Below are positions 1-13,011 of a DNA stretch of 64,000 nucleotides, in pieces. Source of the stretch: Rhododendron vialii (Eukaryota; Streptophyta; Magnoliopsida; Ericales; Ericaceae); NCBI RefSeq assembly GCF_030253575.1, contig NC_080564.1, forward strand, positions 3,640,501 through 3,704,500. Direction: 5' to 3'. The notes beneath the pieces are model-generated. The model searched no databases. It had not been told where the DNA came from and saw only the letters and a program-made list of their open reading frames with translations. The first letter of the stretch is position 1; each line of letters starts with the position of its first letter. Both the position numbers and the translations under genes were made by a program.

Positions 1-2008
1 CGCTTTTATCATCAGAGAAGCAGTTCCAAACAATTGAGAGGCTTTTTGAGCGGTTAGTATGCTTACTATGCCCTTTTTGAGGATAGTGTGCTACGTCGGA
101 TCTTTATCATTCCATGCTATATTGTTTTGTTGGTTTATGATGAGGCCTTCTGAGAATCTGAATATGCTAACAACGTGCCCTGTTCTTCCTGGTTTTCTTC
201 ACTCTATTGTCTGCTCACTGCTACCGTCTGTATATTTGTCACTTGAGTCTACATAACATTAGTTCCATATCCGTATATCTTGCCTAGTACTAAGTTATGT
301 GCATGTTATGACATTGTGCAATAGTACTAAGACTAGTGGTTGTTTTGTTAATTTACATGGTCTTTCTCTTGGCTCTCTTGGTCTGCAGCTGACCGTTTGG
401 ACCTCATTTTACTTGGCTTTATTTTTGGTAATATAGAGCAGGATAGTTCTTTGGAGGATATGCACGTTGTGCCTGAAATTGCCTGAGTGGATATTGGTTA
501 TAGTCCTTTTGGCCTGAGAAGGATCCTTTGAACCCAAGAATCTGGCTACTTATACTGGGTGAAAACACTTCCCAGTAGATGTTCTATACTTATTCTTGCA
601 TTGTTGTTGTATAACAAAATATTAAAGGACCTGTACACCCCTCTATACTCTAAAAATATCTAACATGTCAAAGAATTGACTCGAAGTAGGGTTGTACCCC
701 CTCGACTCCCAACTAAACAAATTAGAAATCGGAACATTCTTAACTTTGAACAATGGCCTATCCTCCCAGTCAAAATATCATCGATCCCTCTTTCTCCAGA
801 TAGACCACATCAAGTACAGCGGGATCATTATCCACGGCTTCCGTCTTCTTCTACCATTCTCGAAAAAGCACAGAGGGATCATATATGTTAGATGTATTGT
901 GGACCCTTCTCAATGTGTGATGTACTTGAGTGGAGCATGATACATGGGTAGTTGGATGGGAGATGAAGTTTTCATATTTTTATCGTTCTTCTTTCGTTTC
1001 CCAGAATAAAGTAGACTTTGTCAGTAACAGAAAACCATGACTGGGCACTTTTGACTTTGAAGCACAATGCAAAAGCAACACAATATCTTTGTTCTCTACT
1101 TAAAAATTGTTAGTCAGTGTGAATTTCCAAAGAGTGCACTTGGAATTGCACATTATTTGTGTTTTTGTTATCCAATTGGGGTTACAACTTACAGATATAA
1201 ATGTATATTCAGGTGAAGGGTTGGTAATTCTTCTTCTTCTCTTATCTCTTGTATAACACTAATCTCAACTTTACTCTGCAAATCAACTAATCATATTCTT
1301 CAACTCAACTAAAACCTAATCATACTTGTCAAGAACTAGCAGATGCCCGTGCCTAGAGGCACATCAAAACGTGATATAATCTCAACTTAAATAAACTACC
1401 CGCTCTACTTGATTGCTCTACATGACAAATATAATCTACTCATAGTGTCTGCTATCATTTTGAGACATTTTCCTATTTGATCATAAAAGGCAACATCCAA
1501 ATAGAGATACATTGCTTAAAAAGTTAAGGAGAGAGAGTGGTAGATTTATTTAGAAGAATATTCTCTTTATCTTTTAAAAAGTTTAAAAAGAATGATCTAA
1601 CGGCTACAACTTGCAATGAAAATATGATCCAATGGCTGTGTATGTTACTTTGTTTGTATGCATAAACATTTTTATGAAAAACTGCTCTGTTTTATTATAT
1701 TAGATTGTTGACAGATGTATGGCCTGCAATTGTGGTGGTGGAATGAATACCCTTTTTTGAACAGCGGTGGTATGAATAACTGACATACTATCTCCAATTG
1801 TCATACGATCTATTGCATTTTTCATGGGAGCAGGTTAGTTGCAAAGACAACACAGTTGGAGAGTGAGAAAATGCAGAAAGAAACTGAAGTCCACAAACTT
1901 ATGGAAGAGAACATGAGGTTGACGACTCTACTTGACAAAAAAGAGGCCCAGCTCTTGGCCATGAATGAACAATGCAAGGTCATGGCTTTGAGTGCTTCAA
2001 ATATTTAG
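1..2008 (+). CDS. C-terminal end of a coiled-coil protein (partial, two exons)
   Basis: Two exons can be read: one running in from the left edge to base 52 (donor gttagt) and a last exon 1834-2008 (acceptor gggagcag) ending in TAG. They join in phase (CG+G = Arg). They give about 74 residues starting LLSSEKQFQTIERLFER and ending in ALSASNI. The peptide is highly charged with heptad-like Leu/Met spacing (residues from KTTQLESEKM to MNEQCKVMAL), so it looks like a coiled coil that runs to the C-terminus. The 1.78 kb intron between the exons is AT-rich and holds no other gene I can see. I do not recognise the family. The splice phase and uninterrupted frame support a real gene, but function cannot be stated from this fragment. 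Confidence 0.62.
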
Positions 2009-3471
2009 TTCTGATATCATTTCGCCTAATCTTTGATCCACTCGGCTGCCACCTTCCGGCCCTCCTGTCTGTATCGGTGAATAATATCAAGCTTGAAAAT
2101 ATGCCGGGGCATCTTTTTTAAGATGTGCCGTTTAGAGGAGCTTGTGGAAGTTAATATAGAAGAGATGCTACTGTGGTGGAGTAATGTTGTCGACTGGAGC
2201 AATAACATTCCGTTTGCTGGAATCCAGAGTTGTAGTTTTCCGAACACTCGATAGGTTTCATTGTATAATTTCGGTGAGTAGTTGCGGTATCATTGCTGCA
2301 AACTTCGACCAAGCGGGTAACAACCTTATGTTTCTCTTTACATTGTGGCATTACCATTTTGTTTCCTTAAAAAAAGACCGATAATTTGCAATTGTAAGTT
2401 ATTCTAAACAATCACTCAAAGTTGTGTGTCATTCGCTTCAAATTCGCTAGTTCTGGATCGTGATTTTTCTACTTGCCGGAGTAATGTGATTTCCTCTCCA
2501 GTAGGTTGTTACAGATTAAGTTTCCAAACTCAAGCACTTGAAATGGTCTCGCAGGAATGAAGTTATTCGGACGGCATTGTCTCATAATGGCCCACTTAAA
2601 TTTGTGTAAGATATTTTGCATCGAAACAAATGGAGCCGTTGTTATGTTGTTATTGATTGATTGGGAAAACTAATCCAGTCTTTAAATCTCAATCAATTGG
2701 GGGTTAGCTTATATGAATTCGGCTTTTTTACTGAGTTTCGTCAACGACACCATGTTCTGGACATGCAATAAACTTAAATCCTTTTGAATTACCACCACTA
2801 AAGCCAATTTAGATCCAACTCTTCATTAAGTGCTATCTTCCACCGTAACTCTATCACTTCTCCTAACTAGTACATTTACTGATACCATAGATGCTCACAA
2901 CCACCATTGATCTCTCTTTTTTCTCATTTTATCTTCTATTGGCGTCATACCTCCCCTTTCGCGAATGTCTCATATTCGTAATCGAATTCATGTCATCTTA
3001 CGAGGTATTTTTATGTGGCGATTGTAATCTGTTTAATGCACAATCTTTTCCCTTTATTCGGACTTGGGAGTTAGGACAAGACCATAAGCACGTCACATAA
3101 AAAAATCCCTCACTTGGTTGTAGGGCTGCAAACGAGCCGAGCTGCTCACGAGAAGCTCGTGGCTCGACTAGTCATGGCTCAACTCATTTAGTCATCGAGC
3201 CGACCTCTACACTCAAAAGCTCTTGTAAATTCTCGGCTACACTCAAAAAGCTTAGCTCGGCTCGTAAAAGTCTGAATTTGTTTACGAACGAGCCGAGCCT
3301 GAACACTATATAAAGCTTTAAGCTCGGCTTGGCTTGTTTGGACTGGGACTTTTAGACTTGGGCAGAGGAAATAGAAGCCGGGTACAGTTGTACACAGTCC
3401 AAGTCCGAATCCGGTGCAGAAATGTGCCCGGCCCTAAAACTGATCAAGTTCTGAAATTCGAATCGTCCCGG

Positions 3472-3475
<4 letters not shown>
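2009..3475. other. Intergenic spacer
   Basis: No gene is visible. The stretch begins with the 3' flank of the coiled-coil gene. At 3120-3330 it holds a GC-richer segment full of variants of the motif gagccgagc/agctcggctcg, a low-complexity repeat type common in plant genomes. It ends at the CT-rich leader of the MSRA5-like gene. Confidence 0.6.

Positions 3476-3506
<31 letters not shown>
3476..3506 (+). repeat. CT microsatellite in the MSRA5-like leader
   Basis: A run of about 15 CT dinucleotides ends a few bases before the ATG at 3510. It lies in the presumed 5' UTR and would form a pyrimidine-rich leader. A second CT run follows the first splice donor at 3819-3842. Confidence 0.85.
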
Positions 3507-3508
<2 letters not shown>

Positions 3509-3509
3509 G

Positions 3510-6500
3510 ATGAAGCCGTCGGAGAGAAATCTTTTCTGTCCTCGCGTTGACTGGTTTGCATTTCTGTGGAGCATTTTAATAATGGCGGACGTGGCTTTGA
3601 GCATCAGGTTTCCCGATCGGACCTCTCAACTTCCCAATGACTCTCCCAATCATCATCCCCTTAAAACTGCCGTTTTCGCCCTCGGTAGCTTCTGGAGATC
3701 TGAAGCCGTTTTCGGATGCTTGGACGGCGTCGTCACCACAACAGTTGGTTACGCTGGTGGATCTAAAACCAACCCCGAGTACCGGAGCTTGGGTGATCAC
3801 GCCGAATCTGTACAGGTCCCTCTCTCTCTCTCTCTCTCTCTCTGTATGTGTATGTATATGTATATGCGTATGTGTTCAGATTCATATGTACTGCAGGCCC
3901 GGGCACACGCAATGTGTGTGCAAAACGTGTTATGCAAAAGATGGAAGAGGAAAATCTTGAATTGGGAGTAATCCGTAATGAAATCTGGGATGTGAAAAAG
4001 AATGGGGAAGAAATTTGGGTGACTGTTTTTTTACCTTGTTGGCAGTTTCTTTAGGTAGTTAAAGGGATACTTTAGAAGAAGTTCGACCTACCCACCTACA
4101 CGAGGGGGAAAAGAGCGTGAGTAAGCTCCAAGACTGACGTTCACACCAAAAGTGGTGTTCCCTTTATAAAGATAGAAAGAGAAAAATTCTGAATCAAGAT
4201 TAATCTGTGATGAAAACTGAGATGTGGATGTAGAAAAGAAGGGAGAAAAGATTTGGGGTGACAGTTTTTTTTTTCTTCTTCTTGACAATTTCTTAGGTAG
4301 TTTAAGGTGTAGTTTGGAAAAAATAAGTGTGAGCCAAGTCTCTAATTAACCTTCATACGAGAAGGGTGTTCCCTTTAAAATACTAATAGATACAAATGCT
4401 TGTACGGTAAATAGGAGTATCAAATTTGGTGCTAAGTGACAGTGTTCATTTTTTAAACCTTTACGGTGCTTAAGAAGAATTCACATTTTTTAATTGGTGA
4501 TCTTTGGACGTTTGGGATCACAGAAGACACATATATCCACGCAATTATGTTTCCAGTTGTTTGACTAGGTTGAGTTGAACATCTTTCTGAAGAATCTAAA
4601 CAGCATGGAATAACTGTCTTAGTTTCTTCAGTTTTCTTTTAAGAAATAAAGGTTAGTATCAGAAATGTTGAAAAACCAAGGAGTGACTCAATATAGAGTG
4701 GAAAGGTTCAGGCAAGAGCAATGAAATGGTTTAGATCTATGAATTAGTTGATTGGATGAAAATGATTGAACTTGAGGCTGATTGATGGGCCATCACCAGG
4801 CCTGTTAGGAATGAATTGTGCATAAAAAGCCAATGGGAGATTTTGATTTAGTTTTCTTGGGGATAATAATGATGTTGGGATTTTCACCGAAGAAACGAAG
4901 GCTATGTACTGAATCATGCTGATCTAGTGTGCAGTACTCTAGGCTATGATATTACCATTACACTATGTGCTGAATGGCATTGCTATTTGATTTTTACAAA
5001 GTACTTCTTATTTGTGGCTAAATTTGCTTGCATGTTTTATTTTGCTGCAATGAGTTATGACATGTAAAAGTCAATGTTTTTGTTTTTGTTTTTGTGTTTG
5101 GCATTTGGCTCTACGGCTTTGGCAGAAGAATTTCGTATTATGGATGTTCTGTAGTGTTTTGGCAGCGTAAAACTTGCTATATAGCACTATAGCCCGTGTT
5201 TCCCAACTTGACAGGGATTCCAATGAGTTTAGAGGGCGCTTTAGAATTAAAGTAATGGACATAATCTGGTTGGTTTGGAATTCAGAGAGTGATCAAATAC
5301 ATGTATCGTGGTGCAATAACTAGTTCAGGGATGGGGAAGTACAGAAATTTGAATCTCCTAACACTACAATTTTAGGTAAAGGATCAACATTTATTTGGGG
5401 AGCCTTTTCTTGTTTGTCTTGGTGGATAGTGATATAGTTATAGTTGATCTTTGACAAAGTTGAATCAATTTATCTCTAAGTTTGTTATCTAGTAATTGTG
5501 TATTTTTATTCATTTACCTTAGAAATGCAACATTATAAGAAGTAGATTTGGGAAAGGAAGACAGAAATGATGAAGGTTGTGAAGTGTGTGGTAACACTGA
5601 TGACCAGGTGTTTAAGAGTGACCTTTCGTTCTTTACCTTGGATCCCTTGTACTAATTACAGGGGTGACTGAAGATACATTTCCTTACCTTGACTGATATG
5701 TTTCCTTTGCCTTGAAAGTTGCTTTATGTAATAACTCCTGTGAAGTTGATTTAAATGATTGCAAAGCCAGCTTTGCTTTATGGGTCTCACTTTCAAGTAA
5801 ATGACTTTAATGAAAATGTGTTGTCACCATAGAATGGTAGCAATGTGTAAAAATATCAAATAAGTCCAGTACCCAGACCCGTTAAAGTTGAAGAAGATCA
5901 TTATTTAATGTGAGGCAGCCACAGCCACCAAACTTATTATGACACATTTACCTCGTGGCCATGCTATTTACATTGTTCAGGAAGAAGACTTCTCTTTTTT
6001 TTTTTTTGGAAGAAAGCAAACTAATATAGCAGTCTGCAACACTTGACTCTCGGAAATCTGCACCCAAGACAACTTTCAAATGCAACTGTTGTTGGGAAAT
6101 GTGTACCAAGAGGTCCAAGACAACACTTGAGTCTAGGAAATGTGTAACCAAACCATATTGTTGGGAAGCATTGAAGCTTGTGCTGCTTACCCAAAATGGT
6201 TAGAAACTTAGGGACAATTTCTAAGTATGCTATTTGCCTATTTGGTTGGCTTTGATATTTTGGAAATGGCTCCGTAAGTACCTTTTTGGCATTAATGTAT
6301 GCTGACTTGAATGTCCAACCAGTGAACATTTCTAGATCGTGAGGAGATGGTTATTCATCTTTCAGGGTGGGTTCTTGTGTAAATCCGAATAAACTTTTAA
6401 GATTGAGCCCCCGCTGTCAAATAAAAAAGTCAGTGTGTGGTGGCCATTGTGCTTCTGACTCATTGATGATTGTTCTGAATTTTACTGGGTGGCATTTTTT

Positions 6501-7970
6501 TCCTAAATGACTTGGTTCATTCAGTCCTGGAAGTAGACAGGGTTGACCTTCCTACTTTATAACTTGCATTGTCTAAATGTGTAACTTCTTTCTGTTTTCA
6601 CTTTTGTGTTGGTTACATTATTGTTGGTAGCATACTATGATACATTATATTGCCGAAGTATCTTGACTTTGTGGTTATCTTCAGCAGTATTTTTTTGACA
6701 AGTTTTCACGCCTTGTCTACGTGTGGCCAGTAATCCTTTTGCTGCTTGATCTGACATCCCTCTCTATGAAATTCAGTGCGCTGTTTCATCTTGACCTGGT
6801 TAATATTTTGACATGCAATGATTAGTTGAAAAATTGAGCGCTTCTCTGCAACCGTTATTTTAAGCTTTTTGTAAGCCACTGGTGCACGGAGTGAATATTA
6901 CTTTGCACTTCAGTTGCATTTCTGCTTTATTATGCTTTTTGTGTGTGTGTGTGTGTTTCACATAAGAACTATATGCACCTGGAATTGGAAGTGCAGGTTG
7001 CTTTTATTGAAAGTTATGTGATATCGTTCTTCAATTGCTCTTGCAGATTGAATATGATCCTAGGCTGATCAACTTCAGGCAACTTTTGGAGGTCTTCTGG
7101 TCCAGTCACGACTCCAGACAAGTGTTTGGACAAGGTCCTGATGTAGGGAACCAGTACAGGTATAATTGCTTATATTCATTGGTTGTTTATGTGAATCCCC
7201 GTTCTCACTCAGTGGACTACTTCATGTCAACAGGTCTATTATCTTCACTAATGGAAGTGAAGAATCCAGACTAGCTGCAGTCACCAAAGAAAGAGAGCAG
7301 ACTAGGTCAAAGGGCAGCATCGTGACCACACAAATTCAACAAATTGAAACATTTTATCCTGCAGAACCTGAACATCAGGTCTGGTATTCCTTACTGGGTA
7401 ATGTTGTAATTCCAGAGAATGACACTGTAGCTGGTTGCAATTCTGTTTTGGAACAGATATACCATGTGGGATTAAGTAAACAATAGTAAATCTTGAAAGA
7501 GTCATATTTGTAAGTCTCAAACCAGGTTGCCTTTAGAACACGTTTTAAGAAGGGCATTGGGCTGGAAAAATATGCTTGCTGTAGTGGAAGTGTTTCCATT
7601 TCGTTTGAAGGCTTACACAGCTGCCCTGCACTTTGCTGCGATGTTTTGTTTGATGAACATGAGACATTCAGATTAAACCTTGGGTTTAACATCTTAAAGT
7701 CTTTTTCTTATGGTTAATGAGAAAATATTTTGAACTGCGTGACTGACCTACTATCCATGATACATTCTGCAGAAATTTGAGCTCAAGCGGAATCCCTTCC
7801 TTCTCCAGCTTATTGGCAACCAACCGGAAGAGGAGCTTGAGAAGTCAAGCTTGGCAGCAAAACTAAACAGCTATTCAGCAGAGCTTTGTCCAACTAAGAT
7901 TCAAAAGCAGATCGATGCAAAGATCAACGATATCATTAGAAAAGGTTGGCCCATGTTAAGAGAATTCTAG
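3510..7970 (+). CDS. MSRA5: Peptide methionine sulfoxide reductase A5-like protein (MSRA family), 4 exons
   Basis: Exons 3510-3815, 7047-7159, 7234-7378 and 7773-7970 join in phase to 253 aa, close to Arabidopsis MSRA5. MsrA enzymes reduce methionine-S-sulfoxide. A hydrophobic stretch at residues 15-31 (FAFLWSILIMADVALS) looks like a signal peptide or anchor, so a secretory-pathway location is likely. The MsrA fold is seen in FALGSFWRSEA (55-65), GYAGG (80-84), GDHAES (95-100) and the block FWSSHDSRQVFGQGPDVGNQYR. The usual catalytic motif is GCFW; here it is GSFW with Ser60 in place of Cys. From memory this Ser is shared by plant A5 proteins, so it is probably ancestral rather than damage. 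Cys70 and a C-terminal Cys (AELCPTK) remain. Intron 1 is 3.2 kb. Activity on Met sulfoxide is uncertain. Confidence 0.92.
6941..6956. repeat. GT microsatellite in MSRA5-like intron 1
   Basis: A short (GT)n tract about 90 bases upstream of exon 2. It has no evident function beyond being a variable tract. Confidence 0.8.
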
Positions 7971-9670
7971 TTGGACAATCCTCTTCTCAATCTGACAAAG
8001 ATTAGAAGAAGTTATAAGTTGGTGTAGACTTCAGATACAATCTGGATGACAACATGATACATTGTTGTATTGTTGGCTTGCTTGTTCAGACCGAGTTGCA
8101 GACAATATTTTGCTATTGGATATAGGAGATGAAAGTTCTTGATCGTAAGTCAATCCAACGAATTTGTGCAATTTCTATGATCTCATATGGGGATTTTGAG
8201 TACGTGGGCTTCTAGAACATCGAGTCCACTTGTAAATTTGTCCGTGTTTATTTGACATTCTTTGTAATCAGATGGAGATTGTGAAATTCTTTTGTAATCT
8301 AATGGAAATGGGTTCTATGCTATAATTTATATGAATAGCTCTTCAATGAATAATTGCTGTTTGATTTGAACATCGACGAGTGTGAGGCAATTACCTTGGT
8401 CTGTTAGGAGCTGCTAGACATGTATGAAATTCTGGAGAGGGAAAAGATACTTTCAAGAGAGAAAATCTTGATGATGATAGTTCTACCTCGCATGGTCTCT
8501 CACATACCCAAATGGGCCAAATCCATTATGGAGAATCCTTTTGAGCAAGATAATCGCCGTAGCTGCAAAATCCTCTCTCTATACGGTTGCTTTCCTAGTA
8601 CTCAAGCTTTGCCATGTAACTATTGCATTCTCTTGGTGGTTTGTGTTAATCAGATGGCCTTGAGGTAATTGCAATGGGCTTGGCTCGATCATTAGGCTCA
8701 ACCCAGTGCTCAACTAATCTCTAGATAGCTCAGCTAGTCTAGACAAACCCAATCTGCAAGGTATGCCCTGGCCTAGTGCCAGTCTACCCCCCTGAATGTC
8801 CTGCCCGATGGAGAATGGATGGCCTAATGTGCACCAAGTTACTTGTACGAAAATGCATCTGTATAACCTCTTGCGCAATTTCAGTAGCGCAATCGCACAA
8901 AAACATGACGCATCTAATACCATAAGGTGATAAGGGGTGTCATATTATTACTTTCATCACTATTATTTATCTTCGCACTTTTAGTCTTGTCAAACAAACA
9001 TGTCCACAAAGTCTAATTCAAGAAAATCACAACCGGGAGGATATGAATCAATTCAGTTAACCAGTGGGTGTGGCCTTAGCAAATTGTTCTAAGTAAATTC
9101 TTATGGATAAAGTAAACTTTGCACCCCTACACTCTTCACTTACTTTCGCATTGCCCCTTCCAATGCCAATTTCACCTATCAAGCTCACATTTTTCGGTAA
9201 AGTGTCAATGTCTTCCTTCTTGTTAGATTAAAGTATTTTAGGACAATTACTTAATTACTATAATCTAACGCTAATGGGACATTGAGACTTGACTGAAAGC
9301 GAGAGGGATAGATTCTTGAAGTTAGAAGTGGTTGGGGGAAGTAAAACTAAGTGTTAAGTGTATGATTCGGGTCTTGTCTAGTTCCAAAGCATCTAGTCCT
9401 ATCCAAGTTTGGACTTTTGCGGGCCCGTTTTGGGCTCACGATAATGATCGAAACCGTTCATTTTGTAGAGCTCGTCGAGTTCTTGGGATATGAGAAAAGT
9501 CAAGTCCATTGAATACCAATCAATGACCCAACAGAACACACTTATCTTGAAAACTGGATGCTTTGGGACTGGACAGGACCTGAGTTCTAAAGTGTAGGGG
9601 TGCAAAATGGTATTTTGCTCATTGTTCCTGAGTCAAAAACACTTCTAAAAGGCATAATTGGCTTACCCGA
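7971..9670. other. Spacer between the MSRA5-like and Pin1 genes
   Basis: The 3' flank of the MSRA5-like gene (to roughly 8330) is followed by about 1.3 kb with no recognisable gene, RNA or mobile element. Short open frames here lack homology I recognise. The end is the CT-rich Pin1 leader. Confidence 0.6.
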
Positions 9671-9861
9671 AACCTCTCTCTCTCTCTCTCTGAACATTTG
9701 CGCTCTGTGCTCTGTTGTTTACGAAAGTAAAAGCCTCTCTCTCTCTCTTCACCTCAATCGTAAACATAGATTCCGAAAGGAAGAGGAAGAAGCCGTCTTC
9801 GATCTCGACAGAAGATCGAGCAGATCGAACAGACAAGAACAAGCACAAAAGGAAAACCAAA

Positions 9862-12431
9862 ATGTCTTCGTCGTCTGATAAAGTTAGGGCATCGCACATC
9901 CTAATCAAGCACAAAGGTTCTCGGCGCAAGGCTTCATGGAAGGATCCGGACGGCCACGTCATCACCAGCACCACCAGAGAATCCGCCGTCGCTCAGCTCA
10001 AAGCGCTCCGCGATGACATCGTCTCCGGCAAAGCCAAGTTCAACGACATCGCCGCTCGTCAGTCCGATTGTAGCTCCGCCAAACGCGGCGGCGATCTCGG
10101 TCAGTCTTGTTACTCTATTCTGCTTTTTTGAACTTTCAATTGTGCTTTTCGTATACGTTTGTTACTCTGTATTCATCGATACTCATGTATAATGGTGTGA
10201 ATTACAACCCCAAGGGTTTGGCCTAGTGGTCAAGTCGTGGGACAAGACTTAGGGATTTGCCCTTGTTTTAAAGTAAAGTAACTTTTCATATAAGCAGAAG
10301 GGTAAATGGTGGAAAATTGAATATTTTTAGGGGCAATCATTATATTTCCTAAAAAAGATGGATTCTCAAAATTGGACAAACAAATTGGGGCGGTACGAGT
10401 AATAACTTGTATGTTAGCTCAGAGATCTCCGGAATAAAAGTAGGATAACAAAGTTAGAATTTGTTTAGCGGACAAATTTGGATTACGTGTTTTTCCAGTA
10501 ATGAAATGTGATACTTTGTTTGGAGAATTTGGGAAATATGTTAATTTGGATTACATGTTTTTCCAGTAGTAAAATTTGATACTTGCTACTTGAATGTCTT
10601 TCGCTCCACTTGTCTTGTGACTTTTATTTGCTTGCTAGGAAAAATATGATTAAGGCTGTGAAGCATGCTAAGTTAGCCACTTGCCAAGCTAACTTAGGCT
10701 TCACAAGCTTAAAATTTTGATTGGTTACTTCTGTTTCTTGGGTACTATGGAGTGATTTTTGGTTATAATTTATAAATTGTCTTGCAACGATGATGCATTC
10801 TTGAAACAGTATTGGATTTGTCATGTGACTGTTGATCTATGAACTGTAAATAGACTGGCCTTTGAGGTTGCGCGATGCTGGCATGGAGAACACGGGGACT
10901 GGAAGATGGAAGCAATTTCCATACTTCATCTCCATGCACTTCCCAGTTATTGTTCGTAAATACTTTCTTCAAGTTCCTTTTCGATTATGGTTAATTTGCC
11001 TTGATATTTGTTGTATCCTTCCTGCATGATGCCTTACCCATGTTGTATTTAAAATTGAACAAGTTGATTTTTTTTATGGATACGCTTCAAACGTATCCGA
11101 GATTTATCTGGCCAAACAGCGAATGTATCCCTATCAGTTACGGGTTCGGGGGCTTTTTTGGGGTATCCGTGCTTAATGGGTTTGCCTCTGCAACTCTCTT
11201 TGTTAGACAATATAGCAGCCAACAACCTTCTGTCAGATATGATTTAGAAGGATCATTGTTGGCTGCTTTATTGTCTAACAAAGAGAGTTATTGAAGGTCA
11301 AATTGTAGCAACTCCACCTTGTGTTTTCAGGAGGCGTTAGATCTGTATGATTATTTCCTTGTTCTTACCGATTGTTTGGAGCTTCTGGTTATTATGTCAA
11401 TTATTTCCTTTTGAGAGCAGTCTAGAGGTCATCAGATATAGGCACTTATATTTCTGTGTATCTGTGACATTCTTTTGTCTAGTTTGACAAAATAATTGCC
11501 CTTGCCCTATTGCAGCTTGCGTCGTGCAGTATTTTCCCAAGAATATCGTTTATTTCGTTCAAAGATTTAGTCTCCCTCAGTGAGGATATTTTACCATGAA
11601 GCCATGCTTTCGCTGGTTCTGTTTTGCAAGAGTGTGCCAATACTAACATTTTTTAGCATGTCTTTTGCGTATGCATTTCTGCCATCTTTTCTCGGGCTGA
11701 AAAAGTTTCCACACAGTAAAGGTCCAGGATGTGAGTTCACAAAATGTTTATTGTGGTTTAATGCAGAGTTGTATGCACATTGTATATATTTCGGGTTAAA
11801 GTGTCAGTGTCGGGGTTCAATCCATTTTACTTGGATTTGTATACCGAGGGGCGAGGACTAATAACAACTGTCGCTTCCGAATTAGAGATTTCCAAACAAG
11901 TTGCTTTAATGATGAATCCACTATCCGGTACTTCGCTTCTTGATACCCTTGTTCGAGACTTGTGTGTAATCTATAACAAACAGTGCCTCTATCTCTTGAT
12001 ACATATCTTATAGCTTGTGCTGCTGCTTGTTTTGAGTTTGTGAAAGTACAATCTTCTCCAACTTGATTCCCCCAACAAGCATAGATCGAGAAATAGTGTT
12101 GTACACATCATTATGGTCAAGGATTCCTGCCATGTCTTGGTAAATCAAGACGAAGAAGATTTGCAGTCAGTTCTTTCCTGAGTTTTCCTTTTTTTTTGTT
12201 TGTTTATCTGTGATAAGGACGAGGTAGATGACCAGCATTCGTAGTTTATGGATTATAAGCCTTCACATCTCGTATATGTTTACGAAACTTAAATATATAA
12301 ATGCAGGCTCATTTGGGAAGGGTCAGATGCAAAAACCTTTTGAAGAAGCAACATATGCACTGAAAGTTGGCGAGATAAGCGACATTGTGGATACTGATAG
12401 CGGCGTGCACATAATCATGAGAACTGGTTGA
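9862..12431 (+). CDS. PIN1: Pin1-type peptidyl-prolyl cis-trans isomerase (parvulin), 2 exons
   Basis: Exons 9862-10099 and 12307-12431 join in phase (G+GC = Gly80) to 120 aa, one residue longer than Arabidopsis Pin1At. The protein is a lone parvulin domain without the N-terminal WW domain of animal Pin1, as is typical for plants. Visible features are [18 protein letters not shown] with the basic pair Arg21/Arg22 that binds phosphate in phospho-Ser/Thr-Pro substrates, Cys70 in [13 protein letters not shown] at the catalytic position, and the C-terminal block [19 protein letters not shown] to DTDSGVHII. Family role: isomerising phospho-Ser/Thr-Pro bonds in nuclear and cytosolic phosphoproteins; in plants it is linked to flowering and auxin transport. 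The start at 9862 fits the family; upstream in-frame ATGs lie in the CT-rich leader. The 2.2 kb intron carries a 98-nt hairpin. Confidence 0.97.
11192..11289. ncRNA. Near-perfect 98-nt hairpin, candidate miRNA-like or foldback locus
   Basis: Arms 11192-11225 and 11256-11289 are inverted copies of 34 nt with one mismatch. The 5' arm starts AACTCTCTTTGTTAGACAAT and the 3' arm ends in its complement. Pairing continues inward (CCTTCT at 11226-11231 with AGAAGG at 11246-11251) across a 4-nt bulge, leaving a 14-nt loop. Pairing stops sharply outside the arms. The size and shape resemble a young plant miRNA precursor inside an intron, but a small foldback transposon would look the same. I do not recognise either arm as a known miRNA. 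Confidence 0.4.
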
Positions 12432-12733
12432 TAAACTACCAAGAGGGTGGTCTTTGGAGCACTGGTTCAGTCTATTGCACAAAAACAATGCCGGTGTTTT
12501 CTTAAACAGGGTTTTCTCTTCTGATTTGATCGATGCAATATTTGTGACTATACAGAATGTGTTGAGTGCTATCTAATTTGTACGATTCTTCCAGGGACCC
12601 CTGGTGTCTGGTTTGGGATGAGTTGTTTCCCTTTGAATTTCTGGATTTTGTGATGTTTGAATTGGGAAAGTGGGATTTACTTTACCGTTTTCAATTTGAT
12701 CCCACGTATAATGAATATAACGGCTTGTATGGC

Positions 12734-12736
<3 letters not shown>

Positions 12737-12803
<67 letters not shown>
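12737..12803. repeat. Long CT microsatellite downstream of Pin1
   Basis: More than 30 uninterrupted CT units about 300 bp past the stop codon. It creates spurious Ser-Leu and Arg-Glu open frames on the two strands, which are not genes. Confidence 0.95.
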
Positions 12804-12809
<6 letters not shown>

Positions 12810-12911
12810 TTTTGCATAACAATGAAGCCAACATGCTAATGAGTCCTGCGGCACAGTTTTAGTAGCAATGGTATGAAATGCTATCTTTAGATAGAGGAAT
12901 CATACGATACA

Positions 12912-13011
12912 AACATAGATGTGTCTGCACTTCTACATAGATGTGTCTGCACTTCTTCAATGCACGTAGAATACATAGATGTGTCTGCACTTCTTCGATG
13001 CACGTAGAATT
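12912..13011. repeat. Short tandem repeat
   Basis: The unit acatagatgtgtctgcactt occurs three times (from about 12913, 12935 and 12972). The last two are followed by a shared tail containing tgcacgtagaat. This is a small local duplication in the Pin1/GMD spacer. Confidence 0.85.

Noticed and set aside
3120-3330. gagccgagc-rich segment as a possible regulatory array
   Set aside because: This wording is a common dispersed low-complexity repeat in plants and shows no clear unit or boundary here.
10205-10275. tRNA-like box (gtttggcctagtggtcaag) suggesting a SINE in the Pin1 intron
   Set aside because: The A-box-like sequence is good, but no matching B box, tail or target duplication was found at proper spacing.
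12566-12862. Open frames with long Ser-Leu or Arg-Glu runs
   Set aside because: They are translations of the CT microsatellite and lack any other feature.
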